In this document: positions 1-6,820 of the stretch, in pieces
Layout of the letters: the number at the start of each line of letters is the position of its first letter
Position numbering within the stretch: position 1 is the first letter of the stretch
Assembly (NCBI GenBank): GCA_013298335.1
Contig: JAAFHI010000176.1
Location: 1-6,839 of the forward strand
Origin: Actinomycetota bacterium
GTDB taxonomy: Bacteria > Acidobacteriota > Blastocatellia > Chloracidobacteriales > Chloracidobacteriaceae
Length of the DNA stretch: 6,839 bases
Reading direction: 5' to 3'
Position numbers and translations under genes: made by a program
The notes under the pieces: generated by a model
The model's database searches: none
What the model saw: the letters and a program-made list of their open reading frames with translations, nothing else
Told to the model about the DNA's origin: nothing

Positions 1-2211
1 CGCGAGCGCGAGTCCGCAATCCACCGGGTTGAAGGCGTCCCGGTTGGTAATGATGATGTTGACCCCGCCGCACTCCTTGTCTTTATGAACGCTCGCTTTC
101 GGCGTAAATCTGACCGGCACAAACGTCGCCCCCCAGACACTCGCCTTTCGAATTTCGACCGCCAGTGCGCGTCCGTCAATCCACGGCGCGCCAATGACCT
201 CGAACGGCGTGTCGGTCCCGCGTCCGACCGAGATGTCGGTCATTTCCAGCAGCCCGATGCCGGGATACAGCGTCGCCTCGGTCAGACTTCGCATGTTCGG
301 CGACGGATTCACCCACGTCAGCCCGGTCTCGTCGAACCAGTCCTCCCGGTGCCAGTTTTCAACTTCGACCACTTTCAGTTGCGCGCCCATCCGATATTCG
401 GAATTGAAGAGACGCGCCAGTTCGCCGACCGTCATCCCATGACGCACCGGTATGCCGCGAAAAGCGATGAAGGAAAGTTTGTCGTCGTCGGCAATCGGTC
501 CCTCGACCCGGTCGCCGCTGATCGGATTCACCCGGTCGAGAACCATAAATTCAACTTTTGCCTTGCCCACCGCCTCCATCGCCAGTCCCATCGTCGAAAT
601 GTAGGTGTAGAACCGCGTCCCGATGTCCTGAATGTCGAAAACCAGCACGTCGATGCCTTCGAGCATTTTGGGCGTGGGCTGGCGCGTCTCGCCGTACAAG
701 CTGAAAATCGGCAGACCGGTTTTTTCGTCCGTGGAATTCTCGACCTTTTCGTCTTTCACGCCGCGAATGCCGTGTTCCGGCGAGAAAAGCGCGACGAGTT
801 TGACGTCCGGCGCTTTGAACAGAACGTCAATGGTCGAGCGACCGTCCGCCGTCCGTCCAGTGTGGTTGGTGATGAGGCCGACCCGTTTGCCGTGCAGAAT
901 TTTGAAAGCGTCGCGTTCCAGAACGTCAATTCCGTTCAGCGTTCTCGGCTCGCGGAGTGGCGGATTGTCGTAGCGATACCGGGGCGAAACGGTGTCAACC
1001 AGTGGGCCGAAGCGGTCGAGTCCCTTCACGGAGCCCGCCGCGATGGTGGCGACCCGTCCGCGCAGCGCCGTCACGTCGCCGTTTTTGACGTGAACCCGGT
1101 TGCTCAGAAAAATGACGAACATTTCGCTCGCCGGGTCCATCCAGATTGACGTTCCGGTGAATCCGGTGTGGCCGAAACTGCCGATGGGGAAAAGATCGCC
1201 GCGATTTGACGAGTAGGGCGAGGCAATGTCCCACCCGAGGCCGCGCTGAACCGTATCGGCGGCGTTGGTCGCGGCGCGAAACTGCGTCATCCGGGTGACC
1301 GACAGCGGGCTGAGAATCCGTTTTTCTTGGAGTTGTCCGCCGTTGACCATCATTTGACAGAATTTCGCCAGATCGGCGGCGGTGGAAAACAGCCCCGCGT
1401 GGCCCGCGACGCCGCCAAGCAGAAACGACCGCGGATCGTGGACTTCGCCGCGAATCCAGTACTTTTTATCGCCCTCTCCACGCTGTTCGGTCGGCGCGAT
1501 GCGCGGTTTGAGACTTTCCGGTGGAAGAAACCCGGTTTCGTTCATTCCGAGCGGCTTGAAGATGTTCTCGGCGGCAAAAACGTCGAGCGTCTGCCCCGAA
1601 AACCGCCGGACGAGTTCGCCGAGCACGATGAAATTGACGTCGGAATAGACGAACTTCGTCCCCGGCTCGGACAGCGGCGCGAGTTTCCAGATGTTTTCGA
1701 ACGCCTTGTCGCGTCCCGACTGGTAATCCTCGACCGGATTGTCGGCGATGAGGCCCGAACGGTGGGTCAGCAGGTGCTCGACCGTGATGGTTTCCTTGCC
1801 GTTCGCGCCGAATTCGGGAATCAGCTTTGAAACCGGGTCGGTAATCCGGAACTTGCCGCGTTCGACCAGAATCATGATCGAAGTAGCGGTGGCGACCGGC
1901 TTGGTGAGGGAAGCGAGGTCGAAAATCGTGTCCGCCGTCATCGTTTCGGGCGTCGGCTGGACCGCGCGATTCCCGAAGGCTTTCCAGTAGAGAATTTTGT
2001 CTCGCCGCCCGACGAGCACGACCGCGCCGGGGAGTTTTTCCTTTTTGATTTCCTCTTCGACGATGGGGCCGATGCGTTCCAGCGCGGCGGAAGAGACGCC
2101 TTCCGCTTCGGGATTTGTTTGCCGCGGGGCGGAGTTCTGGGCGAAGGCGAAGCCGTTGGTCAGTAAAAGGACCATGACGACCAGCGCGACGGAACGATAG
2201 AGTTTTCGCAC
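1..2211 (-). CDS. Secreted serine hydrolase (beta-lactamase fold) fused to NamZ/DUF1343 exo-N-acetylmuramidase, partial
   Basis: The frame is open for 737 codons from a GTG at 2211-2209 to the left edge, so the C-terminus is missing. Residues 1-24 look like a Sec signal peptide: RK start, hydrophobic core VALVVMVLLL, likely cleavage AFA|QN. Residues about 30-400 form a class C beta-lactamase/serine hydrolase domain with S101-x-x-K104 (SLTK), Y189-S-D and H348-T-G in place of KTG. From about residue 425 a DUF1343/NamZ domain follows: GLITNHTG (445-452), SPEHG (477-481), FDIQDIGTRFYTY (525-537), GMTVGELA, PSPNM and SVGRGTDTPFE. NamZ removes terminal MurNAc from peptidoglycan fragments. The hydrolase domain may be an AmiE-like amidase, a peptidase or an esterase; the sequence does not decide. 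About 70-100 residues of NamZ probably lie outside the window. A GAGGGGA stretch 11 nt upstream is a weak ribosome site. An in-frame TTG at 2235-2233 is an alternative start, but the GTG puts the signal peptide at the N-terminus. Confidence 0.92.
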   Translation of the reverse strand, partial: MRKLYRSVALVVMVLLLTNGFAFAQNSAPRQTNPEAEGVSSAALERIGPIVEEEIKKEKLPGAVVLVGRRDKILYWKAFGNRAVQPTPETMTADTIFDLASLTKPVATATSIMILVERGKFRITDPVSKLIPEFGANGKETITVEHLLTHRSGLIADNPVEDYQSGRDKAFENIWKLAPLSEPGTKFVYSDVNFIVLGELVRRFSGQTLDVFAAENIFKPLGMNETGFLPPESLKPRIAPTEQRGEGDKKYWIRGEVHDPRSFLLGGVAGHAGLFSTAADLAKFCQMMVNGGQLQEKRILSPLSVTRMTQFRAATNAADTVQRGLGWDIASPYSSNRGDLFPIGSFGHTGFTGTSIWMDPASEMFVIFLSNRVHVKNGDVTALRGRVATIAAGSVKGLDRFGPLVDTVSPRYRYDNPPLREPRTLNGIDVLERDAFKILHGKRVGLITNHTGRTADGRSTIDVLFKAPDVKLVALFSPEHGIRGVKDEKVENSTDEKTGLPIFSLYGETRQPTPKMLEGIDVLVFDIQDIGTRFYTYISTMGLAMEAVGKAKVEFMVLDRVNPISGDRVEGPIADDDKLSFIAFRGIPVRHGMTVGELARLFNSEYRMGAQLKVVEVENWHREDWFDETGLTWVNPSPNMRSLTEATLYPGIGLLEMTDISVGRGTDTPFEVIGAPWIDGRALAVEIRKASVWGATFVPVRFTPKASVHKDKECGGVNIIITNRDAFNPVDCGLALA

Positions 2212-2216
2212 AGGCG

Positions 2217-2240
2217 GAAAATTCCCCTCGTACAATTTTC
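2217..2240. promoter_or_regulatory. Inverted repeat in divergent intergenic region (candidate operator)
   Basis: GAAAATT (2217-2223) and AATTTTC (2234-2240) are perfect inverted arms of 7 bp separated by 10 bp. They lie almost centrally in the 47-bp gap between the divergent hydrolase-NamZ and SIS genes. One dimeric repressor or activator bound here could control both genes. That function is inferred; the symmetry is seen directly. No regulator gene is present in the window, and the arms do not match an operator I recognise. Confidence 0.45.
2231..2236 (+). promoter_or_regulatory. Possible -10 box for the SIS gene
   Basis: TACAAT differs by one base from the bacterial -10 consensus and would place transcription start about 15-17 nt before the ATG at 2259. 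There is no convincing -35: TTTTCG or TTCGCA at 2203-2210 is weak, and the second has long spacing. The box overlaps the right arm of the inverted repeat, so a protein bound there would block it. No equally good box was found for the minus-strand gene. Confidence 0.3.
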
Positions 2241-2258
2241 AAACGGAGTGATGTGGCA

Positions 2259-3293
2259 ATGTCCCTGATGTTAGAGGAAATCCGTCAGCAACCGGAAGCG
2301 TTGCGGCGAACCATTGAATCGGAGTCGGGGAAAATCGCGCGATTGGGGACGTTTCTCAAGGAACGCGACCTCCGGCTCATCGTACTGGTCGCCCGCGGGA
2401 GTTCCGACAACGCCGCGCTCTATGGCCGCTACCTGTTCGAGACGACCGCCGGGATTCCGGTTTCCCTCGCCGCGCCGTCGGTATTCACGCTCTATGACGC
2501 GAAACTTCGGCTCGATAACGCGCTCGTGATCGGCGTTTCGCAGTCCGGCGAGGGCGAGGACATCAACGTCGTTCTCGAACGGGCGAAAAGCGCCGGGGCC
2601 TTCACCGTCGGCATCACCAACGAACCGGCGTCCACGATGGCCGCGCTGGTGGACGAGGCGCTCGTGATGCAGGGCGGCAAGGAACGCTCGGTCGCCGCCA
2701 CCAAGACTTTCACTGGGCAGATGCTGATGTTCTCGATGCTTGCCGAAGCCTTGCGGGAAAGCGGCGAACCGATTGATTTTACGAGGGTTCCGGATGACGT
2801 CGCGGGTGCGCTCGCGAGCGATGACGCGATTCGCGGGATGGTCGAACGCTACGTGTTCATGGATCAGTGCGTGGTCGTCGGGCGCGGACTCGTCTACGCC
2901 TGCGCCTACGAAATGGCGCTCAAGCTGATGGAAACCTGCTACGTCGTGGCCGAGCGGTTTTCGACGGCGGATTTTTTCCACGGCCCGCTCGCCATCGTCG
3001 AACGCCACTTCCCGACCTTCATCTTCGCGCCGCCGGGCCGGACGACCGATGGAACGAAGCAACTGCTCGAACGCCTGCGCGACCTCCGCGCCGACACGGT
3101 CGTCATCACTGGCGATGATGCGCTCACCGGGTTCACCCCGCGCACCGTGAAACTTTCTTCGGAAATAGATGAACGGCTGGCGGCGATTTCCTACATCGTG
3201 CCGGGGCAGTTGTTCGCCGCCCATCTCGCCGCCGCCAAGGGCCTCGACCCGGACGCCCCGCGCTCGCTCACCAAGGTCACCCGGACGCTCTGA
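2259..3293 (+). CDS. Double-SIS sugar-phosphate isomerase/deaminase (GlmS C-domain / NagB-II / AgaS type)
   Basis: This 344-aa protein has two SIS domains and no glutaminase domain. It therefore corresponds to the isomerase half of GlmS, as in NagB-II glucosamine-6-phosphate deaminases and AgaS. Visible family motifs are ARGSSD (45-50), SQSGEGED (94-101), ERSVAATKTF (142-151), GRG (208-210), FSTADFFHGP (234-243) and the C-terminal PRSLTKVTRTL, whose Lys339 matches the lysine of GlmS 'PRNLAKSVTVE'. The likely reaction is aldose/ketose amino-sugar phosphate conversion, for example GlcN6P to Fru6P plus ammonia, in the cytosol. Substrate is not settled by sequence. It is not MurQ, which is a single-SIS protein of different motif pattern. 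The ATG at 2259 is preferred because GGAG (2245-2248) sits 10 nt upstream; GTG at 2253 is in frame but only 4 nt from it. The gene diverges from the hydrolase-NamZ gene, which supports an amino-sugar salvage role. Confidence 0.9.
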   Translation: MSLMLEEIRQQPEALRRTIESESGKIARLGTFLKERDLRLIVLVARGSSDNAALYGRYLFETTAGIPVSLAAPSVFTLYDAKLRLDNALVIGVSQSGEGEDINVVLERAKSAGAFTVGITNEPASTMAALVDEALVMQGGKERSVAATKTFTGQMLMFSMLAEALRESGEPIDFTRVPDDVAGALASDDAIRGMVERYVFMDQCVVVGRGLVYACAYEMALKLMETCYVVAERFSTADFFHGPLAIVERHFPTFIFAPPGRTTDGTKQLLERLRDLRADTVVITGDDALTGFTPRTVKLSSEIDERLAAISYIVPGQLFAAHLAAAKGLDPDAPRSLTKVTRTL

Positions 3294-3370
3294 ACAGTTC
3301 ACCCACATGTATAAAGGATCGCGCGCGCGTACGATGAACCGGTCTTCAAAGTTCACCGAATCGCCACCCG
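3294..3370. other. Convergent 3' intergenic region, no clear terminator
   Basis: These 77 bp separate the ends of the SIS and kinase genes. I see no GC-rich stem followed by a T-run on either strand. What is visible is weak symmetry: TGAAC-A-GTTCA at 3291-3301, overlapping the SIS stop codon, and a second TGAAC (3335-3339) and GTTCA (3351-3355) pair. There is also a 14-nt strictly alternating pyrimidine-purine run, CGCGCGCGCGTACG, at 3320-3333. Termination may be factor-dependent or occur inside the opposing gene. Confidence 0.6.
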
Positions 3371-6300
3371 TCACCGCGGGGCCGCGCGCCAGACCTTGAT
3401 GCGGTTTTCGCCGCCGTAACTGAACAGCGTCGTGCCGTCCTGGCTGAAAAACAACCCGCGAATCAGCTTTTCGTGCGCGGTATAGGCGATCACCTGCTGG
3501 CCAGTGGCGGTGTCCCAGAGGTGAATCACGTTGACTTCGCTCGCCGAGGCCAGCCGTTTTCCGTCGGGACTGAAAACCAGCGCCGAGACGCTGCCGCTGC
3601 TGCCAGTGAATTCGGAAAGCAGCCGTCCGTCGGCCACGTTCCAGATGCGGATGACGTCATCGCCGCCCCCGCTCGCCAGAAACTGACCGTCGCGCGAAAA
3701 GGCGAGCGCTTCGATGGGTTTGACGTGGTCGAGCAGGGTGAACCGCGCCTGCCCGGTGGCGGAATCCCAGATTTTGATGGCCGAATCGAGGCCGGCGGTG
3801 GCGATGAAACGGCCATCGGGTGAATAGACGACCTTTTTCAACAGTTTTTTGTGGCCCTTCAGCACCGCCAGTTCGCGTCCGGTGGCGACATCGAAGGTTT
3901 TCGCGAGGCCGTCCGGGCCGAGGATGGCGATGGTTTTCCCGTCCGGCGAAAAGGCCAGATCGTAGCTGGTCCCTTCAAACGCCTGAATCCGGCGTTCGAC
4001 CGTGCCGGTGTCGGTTCTGAAGATGAGCAGTTTTCCGCTCGTGTGCGAGGTGGCGAAGCGGGTGCCGTCGGGTGAAAGCCGAATGGCGGCGGCACTTTCT
4101 TCCTGAACCGGTCGAAAGGCGGTCGTGCCGTCTGCGAGGTTGAACAGGGAATAGACGCCCTTGTCGTCCGAAAGCGACACCGTGAGCATTTTTCCGCCGT
4201 CGGGGGAAATGTCGCAGGCGGTTGACGGCACGTCGTTGAACGGCGTCTGCCCGATGATGTCGCTCATCCGCCAGAGACTCGCCGTGAAATCCGCCGAAGC
4301 CGTGGCGAGTGTGGACTGATCGGGCGAAAGCGCCATTCCATGAATCTGGCTGGAATGGCCGTGGAGTTCATGTTTGACGTGGCCGGTTTCGATTTCCGTG
4401 AACTTGATCGTCTGATCCCAGCTACCGGTGACGACCTGTTTCCCGTCGGCGGTGACGCAGATGGATTTGATCGTGCCCTTGTGGGTCGGAAATTTTCGCT
4501 TGAGCAGGCCGGACAGCGCGTCGAAAACCATGACCGAACCGTCAAACCCGCCGCAGAACAGCCGCCGGCTGTCGGGCGAAAACCCGCCACACCACAGATC
4601 GCCGTAACTTTCGAAATCGGTCCGGGGTTTTGAAACCGCGACCGGTTGCCACGTACCAACTTCATAAATCACAAGCAGTTGCGACCCACCGGACGCGAGC
4701 CATTTACCGTCCGGTGAAAAGGCAACGAATTGAACTTCGCCGTTTTGAAAGGGAAGCTGCTGAAGTTCGGCGCCGGTCAGGGCGTCCCAGACGCGGGCCG
4801 TGCCGTCGCGGCTGCCGGTGGCGACGAGTTTCCCGTCGGGCGAAATATCCAGCCCGCGGACGCGACCGCCGTGTCCCGCGAGCGTGAGCACTTCCTTGCC
4901 GTTGCCACGGTTGAAAATTCTGACCGCCGTGTCGGCGCGAGTACTGCCGACGACCGCGAATTTCGATCCGTCGGGGTAAAACCGGATGCTCCACGCGCTG
5001 CCGACCGGCGTCGTTTCAACCAGTTTGATGCCCGATTTCACGTCCCACAGCCGGACCACCCCGTCGTTGCAGCCGGTCGCCACCGTGGCCCCGTCGGGTG
5101 AAAAGGCCACCGACCAGACGACGTCCTCGTGGCGCAGGCTTTTCATCTGCGATTCCGGCTGGGAAAGCCGTTTCAGTAGATACCATTCGAAGCCGCGCAG
5201 GTCTTCCTCGCCCGGTTTCGGAACCTGTTTTTCGACCAGTTCGCGCAACCGGATCAGGTTGGCGTCCTCCCAGGCTTTGGCCGCCAGCACCATTTCGGCG
5301 GCATAGGCCGTCCGGCGGTTGGCGCGCGCGATATCGCGGGCCGCTCCCGCCTGAAACATCGCCGTCACCGCCCAGCCGACCAGCAGAAAGAGAAACACGG
5401 ACGCCGCCGCAAGCTGGAACTTGTAGCGCCGGAAGAACTTCCACGCCCGGTACGACACCGTCGGACGCCGCGCCTCAACCGGGGCATCAGCCAGAAACCG
5501 CCCGATATCCGCGCTCAGTTCCTCGACCGTCCGGTAACGGTCCTCGGGATGCTTGCCCAGCGCCGTCAGCACGATCGCATCGAGGTCGCCCGCCAGCAGC
5601 CGCCCCAGTTTCGGCTCGCCGTTGCGCGTCGCCGTATCGCTCGGCGCGTGCGGCTCGCCGTGCTCGACCGCCGCCATGATTTCCGGCAACGACCGATTCC
5701 GCAGCGAAAACGGACGCTCGCCGGTCAGCAGTTCATAGAGCACGACGCCCAGACTGTAGACATCGCTCGCCGTCGTCACGTCGCCGCCCATGATCTGCTC
5801 CGGGCTGGCGTAGTCGGGCGTCAAAACCCCGGCCCCGATGGTCACCGCGTCCGACGTTTCCTCCGGATCGGGCTGCACCAGCTTCGCAATGCCGAAATCG
5901 AGCAGTTTCGGCACGCCGTCCGCCGTGACGAGAATGTTGTTCGGCTTCAGATCGCGATGGATGACGAGGTTGTGATGCGCATAGGCCACCGCCGAACAGA
6001 TATCCAGAAACAGCTTCAACCGCTGCCGGATATTGAGTTTGTTGCGTTCGGCGTAGGTCGTGAGCGGCAGCCCGTCGATGTATTCCATCACCAGAAACGG
6101 AACGCCGTCGTCGGTCGTGCCGCCGTCGAGCAGGTGGGCGATGTTCGGGTGTTCGAGCCGCGCCAGAATCTGCCGCTCGCGCTTGAAAACGGCGGCATTG
6201 GTTTCGTTCTTGAAAACCGGCGAGGTCAGCTTGACCGCGACTTCCTTGCGGTAATCGTCGGTTCGCGTCGCAAGATAGACCGCGCCCATCCCGCCGCAGC

Positions 6301-6571
6301 CGAGCATTTTCGTCAGCCGGTAGACGCCAATCCGCGCTCCGACCAGATGGTCGCCAAGCGGTGCGTTCAACATCGCCATCCCGGCTGAAACGGCGGGCGT
6401 TTCAATGAAATCCTCGGCTTTTTCGGCGGCTTCCACGAGCGATTCGAGGTCGCGGCGCAGTTCCTCGTCACCACCGCAGGCCCGCGCGATGAATTCCTTC
6501 CGACGCGGCATCGGAAGGTCGAGGACCTTGTCGAGCAGGGAATCGAGTTGTTGCCAGCGTTGCTCGTTCAT
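3371..6571 (-). CDS. Membrane Ser/Thr protein kinase with 14 WD40-like repeats
   Basis: This 1066-aa protein has four parts. Residues 1-65 are a helical module (RWQQLDSLLDKVLDLP, GDEELRRDLESL) seen at the N-terminus of many Acidobacteriota and Planctomycetota kinases. Residues about 80-365 are a Hanks-type kinase with all key motifs: glycine loop GCGGMG (91-96), VAVK Lys114, helix-C Glu132, HRDLKPNN (205-212, Asp207), DFG (225-227) and SPE (256-258) in place of APE. It is thus an RD kinase that should be active. One transmembrane segment spans about 385-406 after the basic RRYK. A linker with 'GEEDLRGFEWYLLKRL' precedes about 14 WD40-like repeats (478-1066), most with an SPDG turn. The kinase should be cytosolic and the propellers outside, where they could sense a ligand or protein. 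The start fits family length, but no Shine-Dalgarno precedes it; a pyrimidine tract does. It converges on the SIS gene and is probably transcribed alone. Confidence 0.95.
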   Translation of the reverse strand: MNEQRWQQLDSLLDKVLDLPMPRRKEFIARACGGDEELRRDLESLVEAAEKAEDFIETPAVSAGMAMLNAPLGDHLVGARIGVYRLTKMLGCGGMGAVYLATRTDDYRKEVAVKLTSPVFKNETNAAVFKRERQILARLEHPNIAHLLDGGTTDDGVPFLVMEYIDGLPLTTYAERNKLNIRQRLKLFLDICSAVAYAHHNLVIHRDLKPNNILVTADGVPKLLDFGIAKLVQPDPEETSDAVTIGAGVLTPDYASPEQIMGGDVTTASDVYSLGVVLYELLTGERPFSLRNRSLPEIMAAVEHGEPHAPSDTATRNGEPKLGRLLAGDLDAIVLTALGKHPEDRYRTVEELSADIGRFLADAPVEARRPTVSYRAWKFFRRYKFQLAAASVFLFLLVGWAVTAMFQAGAARDIARANRRTAYAAEMVLAAKAWEDANLIRLRELVEKQVPKPGEEDLRGFEWYLLKRLSQPESQMKSLRHEDVVWSVAFSPDGATVATGCNDGVVRLWDVKSGIKLVETTPVGSAWSIRFYPDGSKFAVVGSTRADTAVRIFNRGNGKEVLTLAGHGGRVRGLDISPDGKLVATGSRDGTARVWDALTGAELQQLPFQNGEVQFVAFSPDGKWLASGGSQLLVIYEVGTWQPVAVSKPRTDFESYGDLWCGGFSPDSRRLFCGGFDGSVMVFDALSGLLKRKFPTHKGTIKSICVTADGKQVVTGSWDQTIKFTEIETGHVKHELHGHSSQIHGMALSPDQSTLATASADFTASLWRMSDIIGQTPFNDVPSTACDISPDGGKMLTVSLSDDKGVYSLFNLADGTTAFRPVQEESAAAIRLSPDGTRFATSHTSGKLLIFRTDTGTVERRIQAFEGTSYDLAFSPDGKTIAILGPDGLAKTFDVATGRELAVLKGHKKLLKKVVYSPDGRFIATAGLDSAIKIWDSATGQARFTLLDHVKPIEALAFSRDGQFLASGGGDDVIRIWNVADGRLLSEFTGSSGSVSALVFSPDGKRLASASEVNVIHLWDTATGQQVIAYTAHEKLIRGLFFSQDGTTLFSYGGENRIKVWRAAPR

Positions 6572-6572
6572 C

Positions 6573-6592
6573 GGAGGGAGAGGGAAAGAAGG
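6573..6592 (-). promoter_or_regulatory. Homopyrimidine leader directly before the kinase start
   Basis: The 20 bases just upstream of the kinase ATG are all pyrimidines on the coding strand (purine-only on the plus strand, 6573-6592), separated from the ATG by one base. No Shine-Dalgarno sequence is visible within 20 nt. Translation may rely on S1-type binding to an unstructured leader. That role is inferred; the composition is seen directly. Confidence 0.4.
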
Positions 6593-6601
6593 TGAGCCGC
6601 G

Positions 6602-6616
6602 AGATTCGGAGAATCT
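6602..6616. repeat. Short dyad in kinase leader
   Basis: AGATTC-GGA-GAATCT is a perfect inverted repeat with 6-bp arms and a 3-bp centre, about 30 nt upstream of the kinase start. It could be an operator half-site pair or a small leader hairpin, or chance. No recognisable -10/-35 pair was found around it. Confidence 0.3.
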
Positions 6617-6694
6617 TCAGGCCCCCGGATTGGTGTCGGTGGCGGTTAAAACAGTTCACGCAGGATTGGTACAGGGTACGCGACTGGTTTGACG

Positions 6695-6744
6695 TCGTCG
6701 CGTATGCGACGAAATGAGCATAGCCGTGTCGTTTACGGCACGGT
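6695..6744. repeat. Two adjacent small palindromes, REP-like
   Basis: TCGTCGC-GTAT-GCGACGA (6695-6712) is a perfect 7-bp stem with a 4-nt loop. A second stem follows, CCGTG (6724-6728) with CACGG (6739-6743), extended by one G-T pair; GCCGT/ACGGC (6723-6727/6735-6739) is an alternative pairing. The first palindrome and its flank (GTCGCGTA, then GCGACGAAATGAGC) resemble the sequence around the larger palindrome at 6769-6820, so both probably belong to one degenerate repeat family. No coding frame supports a protein here. Confidence 0.45.
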
Positions 6745-6768
6745 CAGCCGATCTCCAACGTGACCGCG

Positions 6769-6820
6769 TCGCGTAGCCGACGCGATGAAAAGAGCGCATC
6801 TCATCGCGTCAGCTACGCGA
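6769..6820. repeat. Large extragenic palindrome (20-bp arms)
   Basis: The arm at 6769-6788 begins TCGCGTAGCC and the arm at 6801-6820 ends AGCTACGCGA. They are reverse complements at 19 of 20 positions, with a 12-nt loop. Neither side is followed by a T-run, so this is not a standard intrinsic terminator. It lies about 200 bp upstream of the kinase, in DNA with no convincing reading frame. The form suits a REP/BIME-type element, a small palindromic mobile-derived repeat or a protein-binding site. A tandem AATTTC AATTTC follows at 6820-6831. The symmetry is certain; the class is inferred. Confidence 0.6.

Noticed and set aside
85..1149. Plus-strand open frame of 354 codons
   Set aside because: It is antisense to the NamZ domain, is Arg/Pro-rich and shows no recognisable family, while the minus strand carries conserved motifs throughout.
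1466..2242. Minus-strand open frame of 258 codons starting at a TTG
   Set aside because: It overlaps the serine hydrolase domain in another frame of the same strand and has arginine-rich, unfolded-looking composition. The other frame has the signal peptide and active-site motifs.
2259..3293. MurQ (MurNAc-6-phosphate etherase)
   Set aside because: The protein has two SIS domains with GlmS-type motifs (ERSVAATKTF, HGPLA, PRSLTK), not the MurQ pattern.
2271..3374. Minus-strand open frame of 367 codons antisense to the SIS gene
   Set aside because: Long antisense frames are expected with GC-rich codon use. Its translation shows no family, and the plus strand has clear SIS motifs.
5549..6388. 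Plus-strand open frame of 279 codons antisense to the kinase domain
   Set aside because: The minus strand encodes all kinase motifs here; the antisense product resembles no known protein.
6769..6820. Intrinsic terminator
   Set aside because: The stem is strong but no T-run follows it on either strand.
6695..6820. CRISPR array
   Set aside because: Only two diverged units with unequal internal spacing; there are no regular identical repeats or spacers.
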